From: Albugo candida
Lineage: Eukaryota; Oomycota; Peronosporomycetes; Albuginales
DNA: 64,000 nucleotides
Reading direction: 5' to 3'
Assembly: GCA_040437565.1 (NCBI GenBank)
Contig: JBDOQK010000032.1
Span: 124,001 to 188,000, forward strand
Shown: positions 47,701 to 59,830 of the stretch, piece by piece
Layout of the letters: every line of letters starts with the position of its first letter
Numbering within the stretch: the stretch's first letter is position 1
The notes under the pieces: model-generated
Seen by the model: the letters and a program-made list of their open reading frames with translations, nothing else
Database searches by the model: none
Told to the model about the DNA's origin: nothing
Made by a program: the position numbers and the translations under genes

Positions 47701-47761
47701 CGTTATTTGGGTCTGTTGGTCCTTTAGGTGCGCTCCACGCCCCATCATCGTCGCCTACCAT
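44703..47761 (-). CDS. CID-cyclin-RS protein (Pol II CTD reader fused to cyclin K/T-like box)
   Basis: Exon A is 47761-47246, exon B 46804-45910, exon C 45847-45802, exon D from 45738, then exons ending in an RS tail with stop at 44703. The join between exon D and the exon at about 45534 is unresolved. A CTD-interaction domain is split by the first intron: ILDNMLTQVTSRDLIQQTAE in exon A, then IMLFYVLHEFFKHFQ and KKRLFKTLARWEELNLYPSK in exon B. The same exon B runs without a break into a cyclin box (VVLTACSYFHRIF, RFKVAAACLFLAAKA, LERLHLLHYEIQVLQ). Exon D adds the second cyclin fold (SMSPRYLAETAIYIACQQAD). The C-terminus is Arg-Ser rich (RSRSRG, RESPSRSRQR), as in cyclins K and L. Probable role: cyclin of a Pol II CTD kinase, with its own CTD-binding module. 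Start is the first ATG of the CID frame. Confidence 0.78.
46805..47245 (-). other. long intron (441 bp) in the CID-cyclin gene
   Basis: It splits the CID at a phase-0 site with GTGAAT donor and TATGTAG acceptor. Every other intron resolved in the window is 47-79 bp. I see no exon or known RNA in it, but it is long enough to hold a small RNA or a regulatory element. Confidence 0.6.
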
Positions 47762-47839
47762 TTCTTCCTCTATTAAAGATCGTGTCGTCTAACAGTAAAA
47801 CCGGTATGAAACAATACAGGAATTCATTATATAGCCATA

Positions 47840-49926
47840 TCACCTTGCCAATTCCATTTCTGTGGCAATTGTAACATTATGAGTTGGTTTATGCCAAGAA
47901 TCGACCACAGTCCGACTATTATAATGACCTGGGCCCTGATACATATTGATTGAATATGAGTCATTGTCGTTAGGTAGTAGAATCTTACAATACGTACAGG
48001 CGTGCCCTTTAATGACGCTGAACAGGAAAATCTTGGCTCCTTGCATGCAATACATAAAAAATGAACTTTGTCTGAATACGAAGAATCGTACAGTCGCAAA
48101 AGACGCCGCGCGTGTTGCCGAAGGAACCGTATTTTCTGTTTGTGTAATCTACAGAAACGCATGAGATCAACTTGACGATTGATTGAATGGTAATATACCC
48201 CAACGTGTCGTGGTGACTCTGAGCGTTCAAAGCGCTTTATTGCCGATTGAAATGATCTTCTGGCACCTGAAGCCTCCCAAGAAAGACCGACCTAAAATTA
48301 AATAAAATCAGCTCAGATCGAGACGCTGCTGAGGCCGCTTGTAGCAGAACACCCGACCTCATAGTCCCCGGGACAGGGTCCATCTTCTCTGACTTGGCCC
48401 TGGAATCGGTCCGATTTTGATACAAAAGAACTGCTAGCTAATCGTCGAGCTTTTCGGGTCGCTACAAATCTTTTCTGCGAGTCCACCAATTTCTTTTCTT
48501 GATTTTGCTTATTCATCAAATTCTCAAAAGCGTCTTCAGGCTTTGATTTCAGACCGTAAAATGACTTATTAGAAAAACGTTCTGCACTTTTGCCAAAGCT
48601 AATCTGTTGATAAAAGAGTCAGCTTTGAGTATGAATTGATAAACGCAATGCCCAGAAACCGATTTGCAATTCGTATTTCTACCTCCATTCGCGTTGTAGT
48701 AAGCGCCTGGTGCTGGTGTGACGTTTCTGGTCCGTTGGTCTTCAAATCTACTCAGTCTAGGGTCGAGAAAAGCTTGACGTCTACTTTTTTTGCTGGTCTC
48801 AGCTACGAGTAAACGTGGATATACTTCATACGACCCAGGTCCACACGCTGGCGACTCACTACAATGGTTGAAAATGAGAGTAATGTGTGATGATTGGAAA
48901 AAGATGCTCACCTCATTAGTGTCGTGAAGCGGGCACTGGTGCTTCCAAAAAATTGCAAATGCTCAGGTATATTCGTAATACGAAATGTGTCGCCATTTCT
49001 TTGATACGAACCCGGCCCAGGAACATCGTCTACGAGTATTTTCATTCCACTTAATTCTCTCGTCGTACACGAACTGAATACAGCGCTAGCATTAGATGCA
49101 TCTCGATGCGTATCAGCGTCCAAGTCTCCATAATAGCCAGGGCCTGGTATATTTGCCTTAGTCTTGATCTGATCGTCAAACATCCTAACAAGCTATATTT
49201 TGTGCGACATTGTCATCACAAGATAAATAGATTGAGGCATACTTGCTTGCCTACCTTTGTTTTCCCAAAATCGGTACTGATGTGCTTATCAAGTTTTTTT
49301 ATTCCTTCCAAAGCGTTATACTCTCCTGGACCCGTGGTATCATCTCCCACCCCGCTGTGTCTGACTACTTTTGGCGTATGTCGAACGAGTTTGCCATCAT
49401 ACCTTTGTTCATACCCAAAGCTTTGCGAAAGAGATGGAATGGATGGCGCGGTCGGCATGTGCATGATGCGTGCTTCAAGATGCTCCTTCTGTCTATCGGT
49501 GGATTGCTGGTATAAGCAGAAAAACGGCGACTAGAACACTTGATACCTCGCTAGCTGACCTTCTTTCGGCTCTTGTACTACCAGATCAGGGCAATATGCT
49601 CCCGGACCCGGTGTCGGCGCGCGTTTTGATCCGTCGAAACGAGTAGTTTTGGATTCAAAAGCTGACAGAGCACCTTTCACATTTGGCGAACCCGTAGAAT
49701 ATTCATGGTAACCACAGTAAGCACCAGGTCCTGGTGTCTCTGATGCGGGACGGGAGCCAACGCTTCGTTGCTCATACCGACTGGCCGATCCGAAACCAGC
49801 AAAATTGGGACGAGCTCTCGATTTCTGTACTATTTCATAGCACCCTGGGCCCAAATGTGGATTTTCCCCGGTCTTGAAACACTCTTCAGGCTGCTGGCCT
49901 CGGAAAGTTCGATATACCCAAGCCAT
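47840..49926 (-). CDS. PG-rich-repeat (STPGR/SHIPPO) flagellar protein
   Basis: Reads from the ATG at 49926 through at least six exons with short introns to a stop at 47840; exons near 48240-47950 are not fully resolved. Ten Pro-Gly-x-Tyr units are visible across the exons: LGPGCY, TPGPGAY twice, TGPGEY, IPGPGYY, VPGPGSY, CGPGSY, TPAPGAY, CPGDY and QGPGHY. Each is followed by a segment with Phe-Gly and Arg-Phe, as in ODF3/SHIPPO1 and the CFAP/CIMAP microtubule inner proteins. Such proteins line flagellar doublet microtubules. It sits near IFT54 and the EF-hand protein, all expected in zoospore flagella. An upstream ATG at 50007 in the same frame is possible. Confidence 0.78.
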
Positions 49927-50156
49927 TAATGACAGAGCCTTTGTCTGAATCACCGGCAAAAATAACTTTCTCGAAACGCTTTCACCACCGAAAAAAATGG
50001 TACTCACGACTCAGCATACCACTACAGACGAGTGCCATACATTCGCGTGATTTCGCTCAGCGCAGCCATAAAAAAGTGTTTTCACAGACTTCAGTATCCT
50101 TATTATCGCCTACACAACAAGACAGCTCACTAACACTATGCGACCCACCACACTGC

Positions 50157-53100
50157 CTAATTATCGGCGATATTTGCTTCCAAGACTGTTCGCGCCAGTG
50201 TTTGCATCATTGCTTGCTGGAATCGAGAGGCAATTGTTGGATGGCGTATCTTCATTTCTTCAAACTTTACTTTACTCAGAAATAAAAGAAGTGTGTCTGC
50301 TTTTGCCTCCGCGGTGAATTGGTACCGTTTATGAAGCATCATCTCAGCAACACCGAGAATTCCTCCTTGACAGACACGCTGGATTCGACGTTTACCTCTG
50401 AATCCGGGACCCATACTTTCATGCAACTTTGAAGGCAAAAAGACGTCGACTTTACCCAAGCCGATAAAGTATATACCGTCGACCGGTGATCCAACTTGAT
50501 ACACCTGCTCTCCAGCAACGTGATGCCTCGACTCGATATAGTACGCAGCGATATCTTGAGTCAGTATTGCTGATAAATTGACTTCTTGTACCGAGTCTTC
50601 TTTTATCTGTCCTTGATCTTCTTCATCTGTCTCACTACTATCACTAGTCGATTTGCTCGCTTCCACCTTGACAGAATGCTTCGGTGTCACCTTTGGAAGC
50701 AATGTATCGAGTAATTGGATTGCGCACCGCCCATCGTTCTCAATTTCGGCTACTTCACTCAGCGGTATAACTCCTTGTTCAGCCAACAGCTCGTCCTCAC
50801 ACCATTCCAAGGCCTTATCTAATGTATCGAATGCAAGCGTACTCACACGTTTGGTACTTCCGAAAGCCACCTCGTACTCGTCATCCAATATATCATGAGC
50901 GTGTAGTAATTGTTCAACGTCATGCTGAAGGCTGGCAAAAATGAGCAAAATTCCGTGCTGTGCAAGCAATTGCTTGGTAGCTTTGATACAACTTCTGATT
51001 GCAGTCGCATCGACGCCACGAACCCGTTCGAAATCCAATATGAAAAAACGTGTTCGTACGGGACGCATGGCAAGTTGATCATACATTTTCGGTTGAGAGC
51101 AAGTGTTGTATTCTTCATGATCATCTAGCGTTCGAAGATCATCAGTAGTCTCGAACGTAGAGGCATTCCTCATGCTTATAAGAGGAGGCTCATACTGGAA
51201 TACCGTTGTAAGAAAACTCCCGTTTGTTGGAAATGCTGGGGAGCACATTATAGGAGCAACAGTCGGTTCTGAAGCATTTACTAAGACGTGGCGTCGTACT
51301 TCTTCCATTATCTTGACACTACTTCCAAAAAAGAGAAATCCGTCAAGCTCCAAAGTAACAATTGCAAGATGCGTTCTCTGTAGCAATTCTCGCTCACGCA
51401 AATCTCGCTCCACATGACTTCGCTTCATGACTCGTCGGACAGTAGAGACGGTGATATATGAGTAAATGAAATTGAATCCGGCGACGATGATACCGGCAAT
51501 TATCCCGAATTTCAAATCGTACACACAGGTCATCATGAATGTGAGCCATACCACGATATACTCTTGCAGCAGCATTTTGTGTCGTGCATGCCACATGTAT
51601 TCGACCATCAGATCAGCTGCTATGAGTGTCTGTAATGCGCCGAAGAAAACTTTAGGCACGTAGGCGATTATGGAAAATGGACACAAAACTAAGATCAGTT
51701 CGAAGCCACAGACCAGAGTGCCAACCAGTCGAGATTGTAGATTAGCACGAAGTGTGAAAATTGTCTGAGAAAATATGTACGATCCAGTAAAGCCTCCGGC
51801 AATACCCGAAATGAGATTGGACCAACCCACTATTTGCAATTCGTGATTGTAGTCCAGCGGAGTACCCAAAGCCATTTCAATGGCTGCGACATCAAGCGAC
51901 GACGAGAAAGCCACCACGAAATACATGGCGATCCATGTTGGAATTTGCGTCATAGTTTGGGACGTGTCGACATAATGATAATCAAACATTTGGTAAATAT
52001 CAAAAATGGATGCCGATGTAGCCGGTAGTGGGCTGACCCATCCTTTCAGTCGTGCTTGCTCCAAAGAAGTCCCAGTGAGCGCCAAAGAAAGATAGAATAT
52101 GACCAAAATGCTCGCCATTGAAGTGGGAAGAATCATGACGTGCTCGTACCGCGATAAGACGAAAAATATCGCTATTCCCGACAGTAGTCCTGGTGCAATT
52201 AAAATCAGACTTTCGGCGTTTATGAGTTTTGGCCAGTCGATAATGCCATTAATTACCTGTCCCGACATCATCGACAGACCAGCTTCGAGACAGTAGAATC
52301 CGATGAATGCCAAATAACCACCGACCACAGGCATTGGAAGGTATTGGACGAAGCTAGCTAGTTTTAGCTTCCCCGTTATGATCAAAGCAATCCCCAATAA
52401 TGCAGTAGAGGCTGCCAATGTAAGTAAAGTCGTTGCTAGCAACCGTTGTGGTTCAACTTTTCCAATTCCACTTGATTTCTCTAATCCATTGACGATCGAG
52501 GTCGCCATTGCTGATAGAAATATAAGACCAGCATCCTGAACTTGACCCACTGCAAAACTCAAGGAGCTTTTCAACGTGAAGCAAAACTGATGTATTGCAG
52601 CTACATAGAGAAACAAAATATTGCTAGTCTAAAATGATGATGAAGAACAAGTAAGGAGCCCTACCAGACGTCATGACGAGTTTGATTAGTTCGGACATGT
52701 AAGGTCGGAATGCCGAATCACGAAATATAATTTGTGCAAAGCTGATCATTAATGGTACCAAAATGACTGTATTCATAACACCGTACAGAGTAGTACGAAC
52801 AATTTGGTCTTTCCAGGATGCAAGAGATGAGGGATCATCCTGGGCATTGTTTTCTTCCGTTGTCGACAGCAGAAAAGAGGACTCTTTCTCGTGAGTCGTC
52901 ATGATCGCATCAGAACTGTGTGCCAGAGATGATTTTTTCGTAAAATCGTAGGAATGACGAGGAGTCTTCTTTATTGCGTAAGATCCATGCAAATTTTTCG
53001 AATGTTTATTTCCTGTGGATGCAGCACTGTCCACATGCAATACTGGTAGCATAAAGTCTAATGTATCTAAGCGCGAAGGACGAAGCAATCTTCCACTTCC

Positions 53101-53244
53101 AGTGGCGCCATAGCCGTGGCTAGAACCGCTGAAACGTGATGCCCGGGCGCTAGGTGTGCATACTTCGATCACAGCAGGAGTACCCGCTCGTATCATTGAT
53201 CGCCGAAGCCGCGGGGTACGCGCTGTCGCACCTACACTATCCAT
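50157..53244 (-). CDS. SulP/SLC26 anion transporter with STAS and cyclic-nucleotide-binding-like domain
   Basis: Exon 1 runs from 53244 to about 52660, with a short intron of uncertain borders, then one long exon to 50157; about 1000 residues. A polar N-terminus of about 140 residues precedes the membrane domain. SSLSFAVGQVQDAGLIFLSA and about ten hydrophobic helices define the SulP transporter. The STAS domain follows (IVTLELDGFLFFGSS, FFILDFERVRGVDATAI). The last about 140 residues are a cNMP-binding fold (GEQVYQVGSPVDGIYFIGLG). Its phosphate-binding cassette is short (GVAEMMLHKRYQFTAEA) and lacks the usual E-x8-R spacing, so cyclic nucleotide binding is doubtful. SulP proteins move sulfate or other anions at the plasma membrane or vacuole. 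The three-part layout is known from fungi and oomycetes. Confidence 0.87.
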
Positions 53245-53310
53245 TGTTGCTTGGCGGTTTTGTACTCTTACTTAGAATGTGGAAGGTATCGCAATGAGTT
53301 ATTAAGGTTA

Positions 53311-53949
53311 TTATTCTACAGCATCATTGTTTCGTGGCATTCTATTTCGAATGAGGCTTTTTTTACATGCGGTGTTTAGACTGGTTGGTAAGTCAATAAC
53401 CGTTTATAACTGTCTTAAAACACTCACATCCAACGAAATCGGAAAATTTGGGTGGCTAAGTATGCAGCATCATTTTTAATGTTGTAAGTATATGTAATGA
53501 GCTTATTGAGACTCGCTGGTTGAAACTTTTCCGAATGCATGACAGCTTTTGCATCCGGCGAATGGAATCGATCATATACCGAAATAACATGCGGAGTATA
53601 TACTTGTGCTAGGCTGTACAGCAAGCCATGCTTCATCGGCTTGGTGTTTGGCAATATACGTACCTATTTCTCTGAAATTTGTGAGAAATTGGATGTGAGG
53701 ATTGAGCATTTGATCAGTGAATCTCCATCTTTGCTCGATGATCAGCTGCGTTTGTCGAGCCGTGGTTCGTCGGACCAAAATTTCTGCAGTATAGTAACTC
53801 ATTAGAATTTTAAAGAAGTAAGTGTACGGATTGGACACCGTCTGCTTTGAAAATGTAGCGTGGTTTATGGATCTTTTGATAATCGTACACTTCAGAGCCC
53901 AAAGTCCAGAGCTACTACAGTAGTTGGATTGTCTAAAGTCTTCCTGCAC
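53311..53949 (-). CDS. small unknown protein, 5' part unresolved
   Basis: The last intron is convincing: GTGAGT donor at 53427 and CAG acceptor at 53381 (47 bp) join ATQIFRFRWI to a tail ending NDAVE with stop at 53311. The preceding exon reads HGLLYSLAQVYTPHVISVYD and ITYTYNIKNDAAYL. Further up, another frame (RQTQLIIEQRWRFTDQMLNP, IQFLTNFRE) ends at a good GTACGT donor, but I could not find a join that keeps both in frame. I do not recognise the family. It lies head-to-tail 66 bp upstream of the SulP start. Confidence 0.4.
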
Positions 53950-54396
53950 TATGCTCGATGCAGGGTTAAAGCACGCCGAGATCCGTCTTCTGCATCTTGA
54001 GTCGAGAGGCTGATTTGAATGCGTGGCTTGAGCGCTATGGACAAATCGTACTCATTCACCAGCTAATCGTATCGACCATAAGCAAGTTACGCATTGATAA
54101 AAAGCATGCGTTCTATTGGAATATATTGTAAGCCGACATTATAGTCGAGCGTTTGGGCTAGCTGCTCATTAGCCGATATTAAGCTGAGGGGCCTCAACAT
54201 CCATTGTTCCTTACCCTGATATGAGCACAGTTAGCCATGCTGTCCGCTTCCAATGCCGCCTTTAAAAAGCTTTTATTTTGTGCACTTGAAAATAACGCTA
54301 TCAGACAATAACTTGATCTCCAATCCAGCACTACGTTGACCTTCTCGCTTTAGCTCCCATCGGCCAAGAATAGTACTGATAAGTTGACAAAGCACT

Positions 54397-54747
54397 CTAT
54401 GTACGAATTTGGTAACGTTGCCCGCATGGCAGATATGGGATTTCTTCTTCATCTTGATGTGCTCTAAAGTCGGGACAGGATCCTGATGTATTCAGCTGCG
54501 GTGTTGTATTTTGTATCCGATAAAACGTCCGATCATCAAAAGACCTCTGATCTTCGAGTTCAGGAATGAGCCGATGGAATGTACCACGTATCTTCTGACC
54601 CCGGTATGAGGAGCTTCCCTGAAACTGTTCCCTTCCGACCTGCGCTACTAGGCTGTCACTAGTTGGATGCTTGTACGAGATACTATACATGCTACGATTA
54701 GTCTGTCCGGCTTTCTTCGAAATCGACGGACTTTTATTCTCTGCCAT
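54397..54747 (-). CDS. small unknown protein
   Basis: A single frame of 116 residues from an ATG at 54747. It is polar, rich in Ser, Gln and Arg, with no signal peptide, membrane segment or domain. Evenly spread aromatic-Arg patterns (SSYRGQK, GTFHRLIPE, RTFYRIQ) suggest a real but disordered protein. It could also be the last exon of a longer gene. Confidence 0.4.
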   Translation of the reverse strand: MAENKSPSISKKAGQTNRSMYSISYKHPTSDSLVAQVGREQFQGSSSYRGQKIRGTFHRLIPELEDQRSFDDRTFYRIQNTTPQLNTSGSCPDFRAHQDEEEIPYLPCGQRYQIRT

Positions 54748-55989
54748 CGCATACTTTGCAAATTAACGTCGCCGATTAAGTCCCGTGAGCATGGCAAGCT
54801 CAAAATGCAAGTGCTTTTTTGAAACAAACTCGCTTGGATGCGATGGAACGTGGCCAATCACTCGTTTTCCATTATGTCAAACGATCTAAATTTTTTGTCG
54901 ATCTAGCCAGATGAATTTGAGAAGCTTGATAGCTCACTTTGGACAGTAAGTTTGATTATGACTATTTTTTGTATTTAAAAATTGGAGATGCTGCAGTGCT
55001 TCAAATCACTGTTCTAACATCCTTTGATGCTCTAATGTCGAAATATATAGCCCCCCACTCTTGCTTTGCTAAAGAATAGAAATTGTCCCTTTGTCCGAAG
55101 TTGCAATTTCCAAGCAAAAGGCCTGCGATAATAGTATATATACTTATTTTCGTTCTCGTTGAGATGAGTGATGAAGATTGTTGTAAAATGGTACAGAAGG
55201 AATCGTTGATGCTTCATCTGAGGGCTGTGCTAATGGAAATTCGTTTACAGATTTCGATAAGTACTACGATCGATACCACTTGCTTTGGCATTCCTTTCAC
55301 ACTTTTTTCGAGATTACAAAGTGGCATAAGTATGGGCAACTAAGTCGTACAAGTTGTCCCATGCTTATTCGAAGAAAAGAAGCTCTCAGACTGGAGAGGG
55401 CTGATGCATAGGCTGACCAAAAAGCATCGTCATTGCAAGCGTGTAAAGACGCTAACAAAGTCGTGTACAGGACTATGCTGCCTAATATCGCGGTAAAAGA
55501 TACTTGAAAAAGATGCTTGCGGCATATGCCCGTTATACTACAATGACTTGCCATTCGATGTTGCACGCAGATAGCTCGTAGATTAGTTTTCTTCTCATAG
55601 ACTTCATACCATAATAAAAACACAGTTTTACTGGCATCGTCAGAATGCTATGGCTTATAGCTATAAATCTCAACATTCGTGGATGATTTGTCTTCTTCCT
55701 GTATAATGTTGTGGCATGGTCATCAAATTGTTTATTTGCTACATTAACTCATTCTCTAATTTTTCCTTCATTAGCCGGCCCGATACTCTGGTAAGATTGG
55801 TAGCGAAGTATATTGTCGATCGCTAGTCAAATAGGCTGTAGACCAGCATGCATATGGTAGGCTTCTTATATGGAACTGTGTACTCTCACAATTTGACGCA
55901 AAGCAGCCATTTAGGTTCTTCAACATCATACGGTACGCTATAAGGAGCACATGTTACCTGCAACACACATCTCTTGCTTGATTGCTTTA

Positions 55990-56016
55990 GACTGTCACAT
56001 GGCTTTCCTTAATGGT
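55990..56016 (+). mobile_element. Ty1/copia reverse transcriptase trace (fossil)
   Basis: The reverse-transcriptase hallmark of copia elements, Asp-x3-Ala-Phe-Leu-Asn-Gly, is readable here. The surroundings are heavily decayed, no LTRs were found and limits are unknown. An old, broken copy. Confidence 0.45.
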
Positions 56017-57292
56017 ATTTTGCATTATTCACAGCAATATTGTACTATGGCATCCTTCATCACGCAAACACTCAAGTAACTTTCGCATCCACCCTACGAA
56101 ATATTCGTGATTGATTTTGCCGTCTTCAAATATATCGAGCGTTTTGCAATCGCGTTCCACAGTCGTAGGGCAATTCAGTCTACATCAACTATGGATGCAT
56201 AGAACAATAAAAATGTCTTTGTAATAAGACCTCACCATCGAATGCTTCTCGTCATTTGGATCATGTGGCGAGTCTTCATGTTAGCATCATTTTGATGCTT
56301 ATAGCTCTCACCCTTGTGTAGTACACACTTGCGTTTCATGAATAAGTCTCCCTGTAGCTGTAACTCTACCTTCAGTCGATACGATACAGAGCTTTTCATC
56401 ATTATTCGTTACATCCGAATTGGTTTAGAAAACGCCTGATTCAGCGTATGCTGCATGGAAAAACTCAAGACTTGCAAGGTATTCGAGGAGTATACATATT
56501 CAAACCATCGAAGCAGTAATCAATTCCGTCGCATCTGACAATTAGCCAATTGATGTATACGTGGTGGATTATTCGCACGCCTATGCCGAGGAGCAGCCGC
56601 CGAATTAGACTTTCTCGTTATATATCGTGTCCAGATTCAACAACAAGAGCAACTTTCGAGTCAAAAGGCATGCTCTCTCTCTTGCAACATTTTGCGTGAC
56701 CTATTTCCGATATTTGCCATTTTTCACATTTCTCTCCTTGCGTAACCTCAACTATGCCTGTAGCAAAAGAAGTCGACCTCACTCCTCTTGTACCATAGTC
56801 ACTAACTGATCAACAAACTATTCGTAATAACGACCTGGAGACGACCAGAGGTGCGAATTTGATTATTATCTCGTAAACATTGCCGATTCCTAACGTTCAA
56901 GACTCTCTCTCAGGCTTTCTCAAATGTTTTGATTCTAATCTGAATCATCTAGCTGCATAGCGGATCGCATAACAGCCAGTAAGTCTTTCAAGTTTGTGCG
57001 ACACAGCTGGATCACTAAAGATGCGAAATGGATTACAGCATTGTTGACGGTGTTCGCTCATAAGAATACATCATTGTGGAGGATGTGTATCAGGAAAATA
57101 GCGAATACCACCGGGTCCTAGTAGAATGAAGCAGACATAAGCGTACAGCGTGTAAGCTTATGGTAGAAGTACATTCATATCAGCAAATTTCTTTGCATTG
57201 TACTACAAGGCTCAAAATTGATAATAGAGCACTATCAACTGTTCAACACATGTCTTTCTCGCACATATAATGCAGGCTTTATCAAAGGCGAT

Positions 57293-57392
57293 NNNNNNNN
57301 NNNNNNNNNNNNNNNNNNNNNNNNNNNNNNNNNNNNNNNNNNNNNNNNNNNNNNNNNNNNNNNNNNNNNNNNNNNNNNNNNNNNNNNNNNNN
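57293..57392. other. assembly gap, 100 N, with 191 bp repeated flank
   Basis: 57102-57292 and 57393-57583 are identical; unmerged overlap in the gene-poor stretch. Confidence 0.95.
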
Positions 57393-58439
57393 CGAATACC
57401 ACCGGGTCCTAGTAGAATGAAGCAGACATAAGCGTACAGCGTGTAAGCTTATGGTAGAAGTACATTCATATCAGCAAATTTCTTTGCATTGTACTACAAG
57501 GCTCAAAATTGATAATAGAGCACTATCAACTGTTCAACACATGTCTTTCTCGCACATATAATGCAGGCTTTATCAAAGGCGATAACATCGCTTACGAGAT
57601 GGGGTAAGTACTGCAGACTTAGCCAGATAGCTGAGTCATTCCTGTTAGTACTTCGAGCTTTTTGACTTAGTTGGCATACAGGCCACCGTATTGCCTTCTG
57701 GTAGCATGAAAGCATGCGGCATTGGCTATAAGCACTTTCTCCAACTGAGTGAAAGTTCATGTAGTGAGGAAAAATCAGGATCGTTAATTCGTATTGATTC
57801 GCCTTTACTAATCGATAGTTGCTATAGCGCTCTCGACACTATAAGATTTTCCGAGCAGCTCTTCGACATGTCTTGTCACTGATGCTTCCTTGAAAAGTCG
57901 GTCAATTGTCGTTTGATCTCGTATAGCTGCATTCCAATGTTGTTTGTGGAGTTCTGAAGTGCCTTTGTTGGTGGCAGACTGAATACACAGTGATAGGTCT
58001 TGTTTCAGTAAATGTATTTGAAGGAAACCGACGAAAAAAAGGTAAGGTCGATTTTCTAGCATGTAGAAGAACAGGCCTTGTACATATGAATATAGACTAA
58101 TTGACGATCCAGCGTTTCCCAATTCTTATGACGGTTGGAAAAGTTCACCCGTATGTTTTTGATTTTTCATTCGTCCGTCCGTTCGTCCGCAATGGCCGTA
58201 CTAAAGTTAGTGGGTGTCATTTTATTGACATCCATCAGTTCAAAGCATCATGATGTTGTATCTGATCATTTACGCTGAAGTCAAAATATTGGGCTTTTGA
58301 GCTTCTTTGAGACTGAGTTTCTCTTCACGCTTCAAATCCATGTCGCACATACTGTGTCTCTCCACATCGCCGGAACAACATAAAGATATCAATCAAAAGC
58401 CTTCTCCTCGATTTGTCCATATTAGCATGGTCGACGACA

Positions 58440-59110
58440 TCAAACGCTCATAATTTTGTACAAACTGGTCCGTGTCCACAAACCAGCTCAAGTGGTGTTG
58501 ATCCAAGATCTGTAACACACGCATACGATTCGTGATGTGAGTTGCGGTAATTATAGCTTTAAACCACCGATTCTGTTCAATCTGGGTGTGATGAAAAGCG
58601 GATATTGTTCTTTCCGTGCCTTTCCTGTTTAACTGCCGAGGAAATTATGGATCAGTCGTATTTCAGCGTATTCGCATCTTTGCGAAGGATGATCGCTATG
58701 TTCCAAACCATTTTCCGGTTCAACTTGTGAATTCTTCCTGTTGGATTGACAGTATACCGAAATTCTTCGTCACATAGTATTCCATCACGTATCCGACATA
58801 TCTACCATTAGCGTAACCATTCATCCTGCCCCAGCCTGAGATAATGGATGATTATGTCCCGTGACCAGGAACGTTTATTTTACTATTCAAGTGCGTGCCC
58901 TAATATGAGTTTGTAGAGACTTGTACTGATATTTCCAATTCATGCATCTTTCACAAATTCTGTCCGCATGATCGTTATACGCGACCTTCTTCGATACCGG
59001 TCCATCCAGCAAATTTCCATATGTTGTGCTTTCCAAGATACGAATGGCCAAGTTGAGCATGCCATAGGTTTATATTTTAGCCGTGCTACATTCAAGGATG
59101 ATAGCTTTTC
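58440..59110 (-). mobile_element. Ty1/copia integrase-region fragment (fossil)
   Basis: On the minus strand a pre-integrase-like motif (LWHAQLGH, near 59041-59068) is followed downstream by an integrase-start-like PLELV motif (near 58478-58503). The order fits copia pol. The fragment is broken many times, no LTR pair was seen, and it looks old. Orientation is opposite to the reverse-transcriptase trace at 55990, so at least two insertions or a rearrangement are implied. Confidence 0.45.
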
Positions 59111-59830
59111 TGCTTGAAATTTCCACAATTGGCTCATCGTGATTATGATCCTGCACGTATACTTGAAGATGTAGTATAGACACCCTCTGACGCCAACGCT
59201 GCGATGGGCACTGATAGTACGTAAACCCTCAGTTCGTATTGGTCTCGAATTCGGTATTCTCACACAAATGTGCGCACTACAAAAGACTTTTGCTCTTGGT
59301 ATCGTCTTTGGGTATGAATTGGCTTCCTTATGGCAGGGGACAAAGGAGACGCAACCAGAGGTGATGTAACAGAACTCGGCAGAGATAGTCTATCGGGTGG
59401 TGCGGATGTAGAGCCAGCGGTTGATGCATGGAGGAGATTGCTTATGCAGTCATGCTGATTTTGTTCGAATGAATGAAAGTGATCCTATAGAACAGCATGC
59501 ACCCCTAAGAACATGATACGATCCTGTCATTTTATTACGTGAGCTAAAGGATGGAATACATTCTTCACATCCAATCGCTCGATGAGGACACCCGTCAATC
59601 ACGACAAAATTATAGCAAGTTAAGGATCTAATGGATCGAACCCAACATATCTAGAATGAATCACGGACACACAACTCAAAAACCTATGTATCCTTCTCTG
59701 CGGATCGAATGCATTTGAGGTTCCAAAAAATTTGCTTGCGACGAACCAGTCCTACTTGACCAATTGCCGAAAGTTTGCTTGTCATCGACAGCGAAATGTC
59801 TCAGTAGCATTGAGATGACGGGAAAATGAA

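Larger units (their letters stand above)
54850..59800. other. gene-poor, AT-rich stretch with retroelement remains
   Basis: No gene could be supported in about 5 kb. It holds worn Ty1/copia fragments in both orientations (listed separately) and one assembly gap with a 191 bp repeated flank. The rest shows only short frames. Confidence 0.6.

Noticed and set aside
53572-53805. Plus-strand 88-codon frame
   Set aside because: The minus strand here has the better coding and splice signals.
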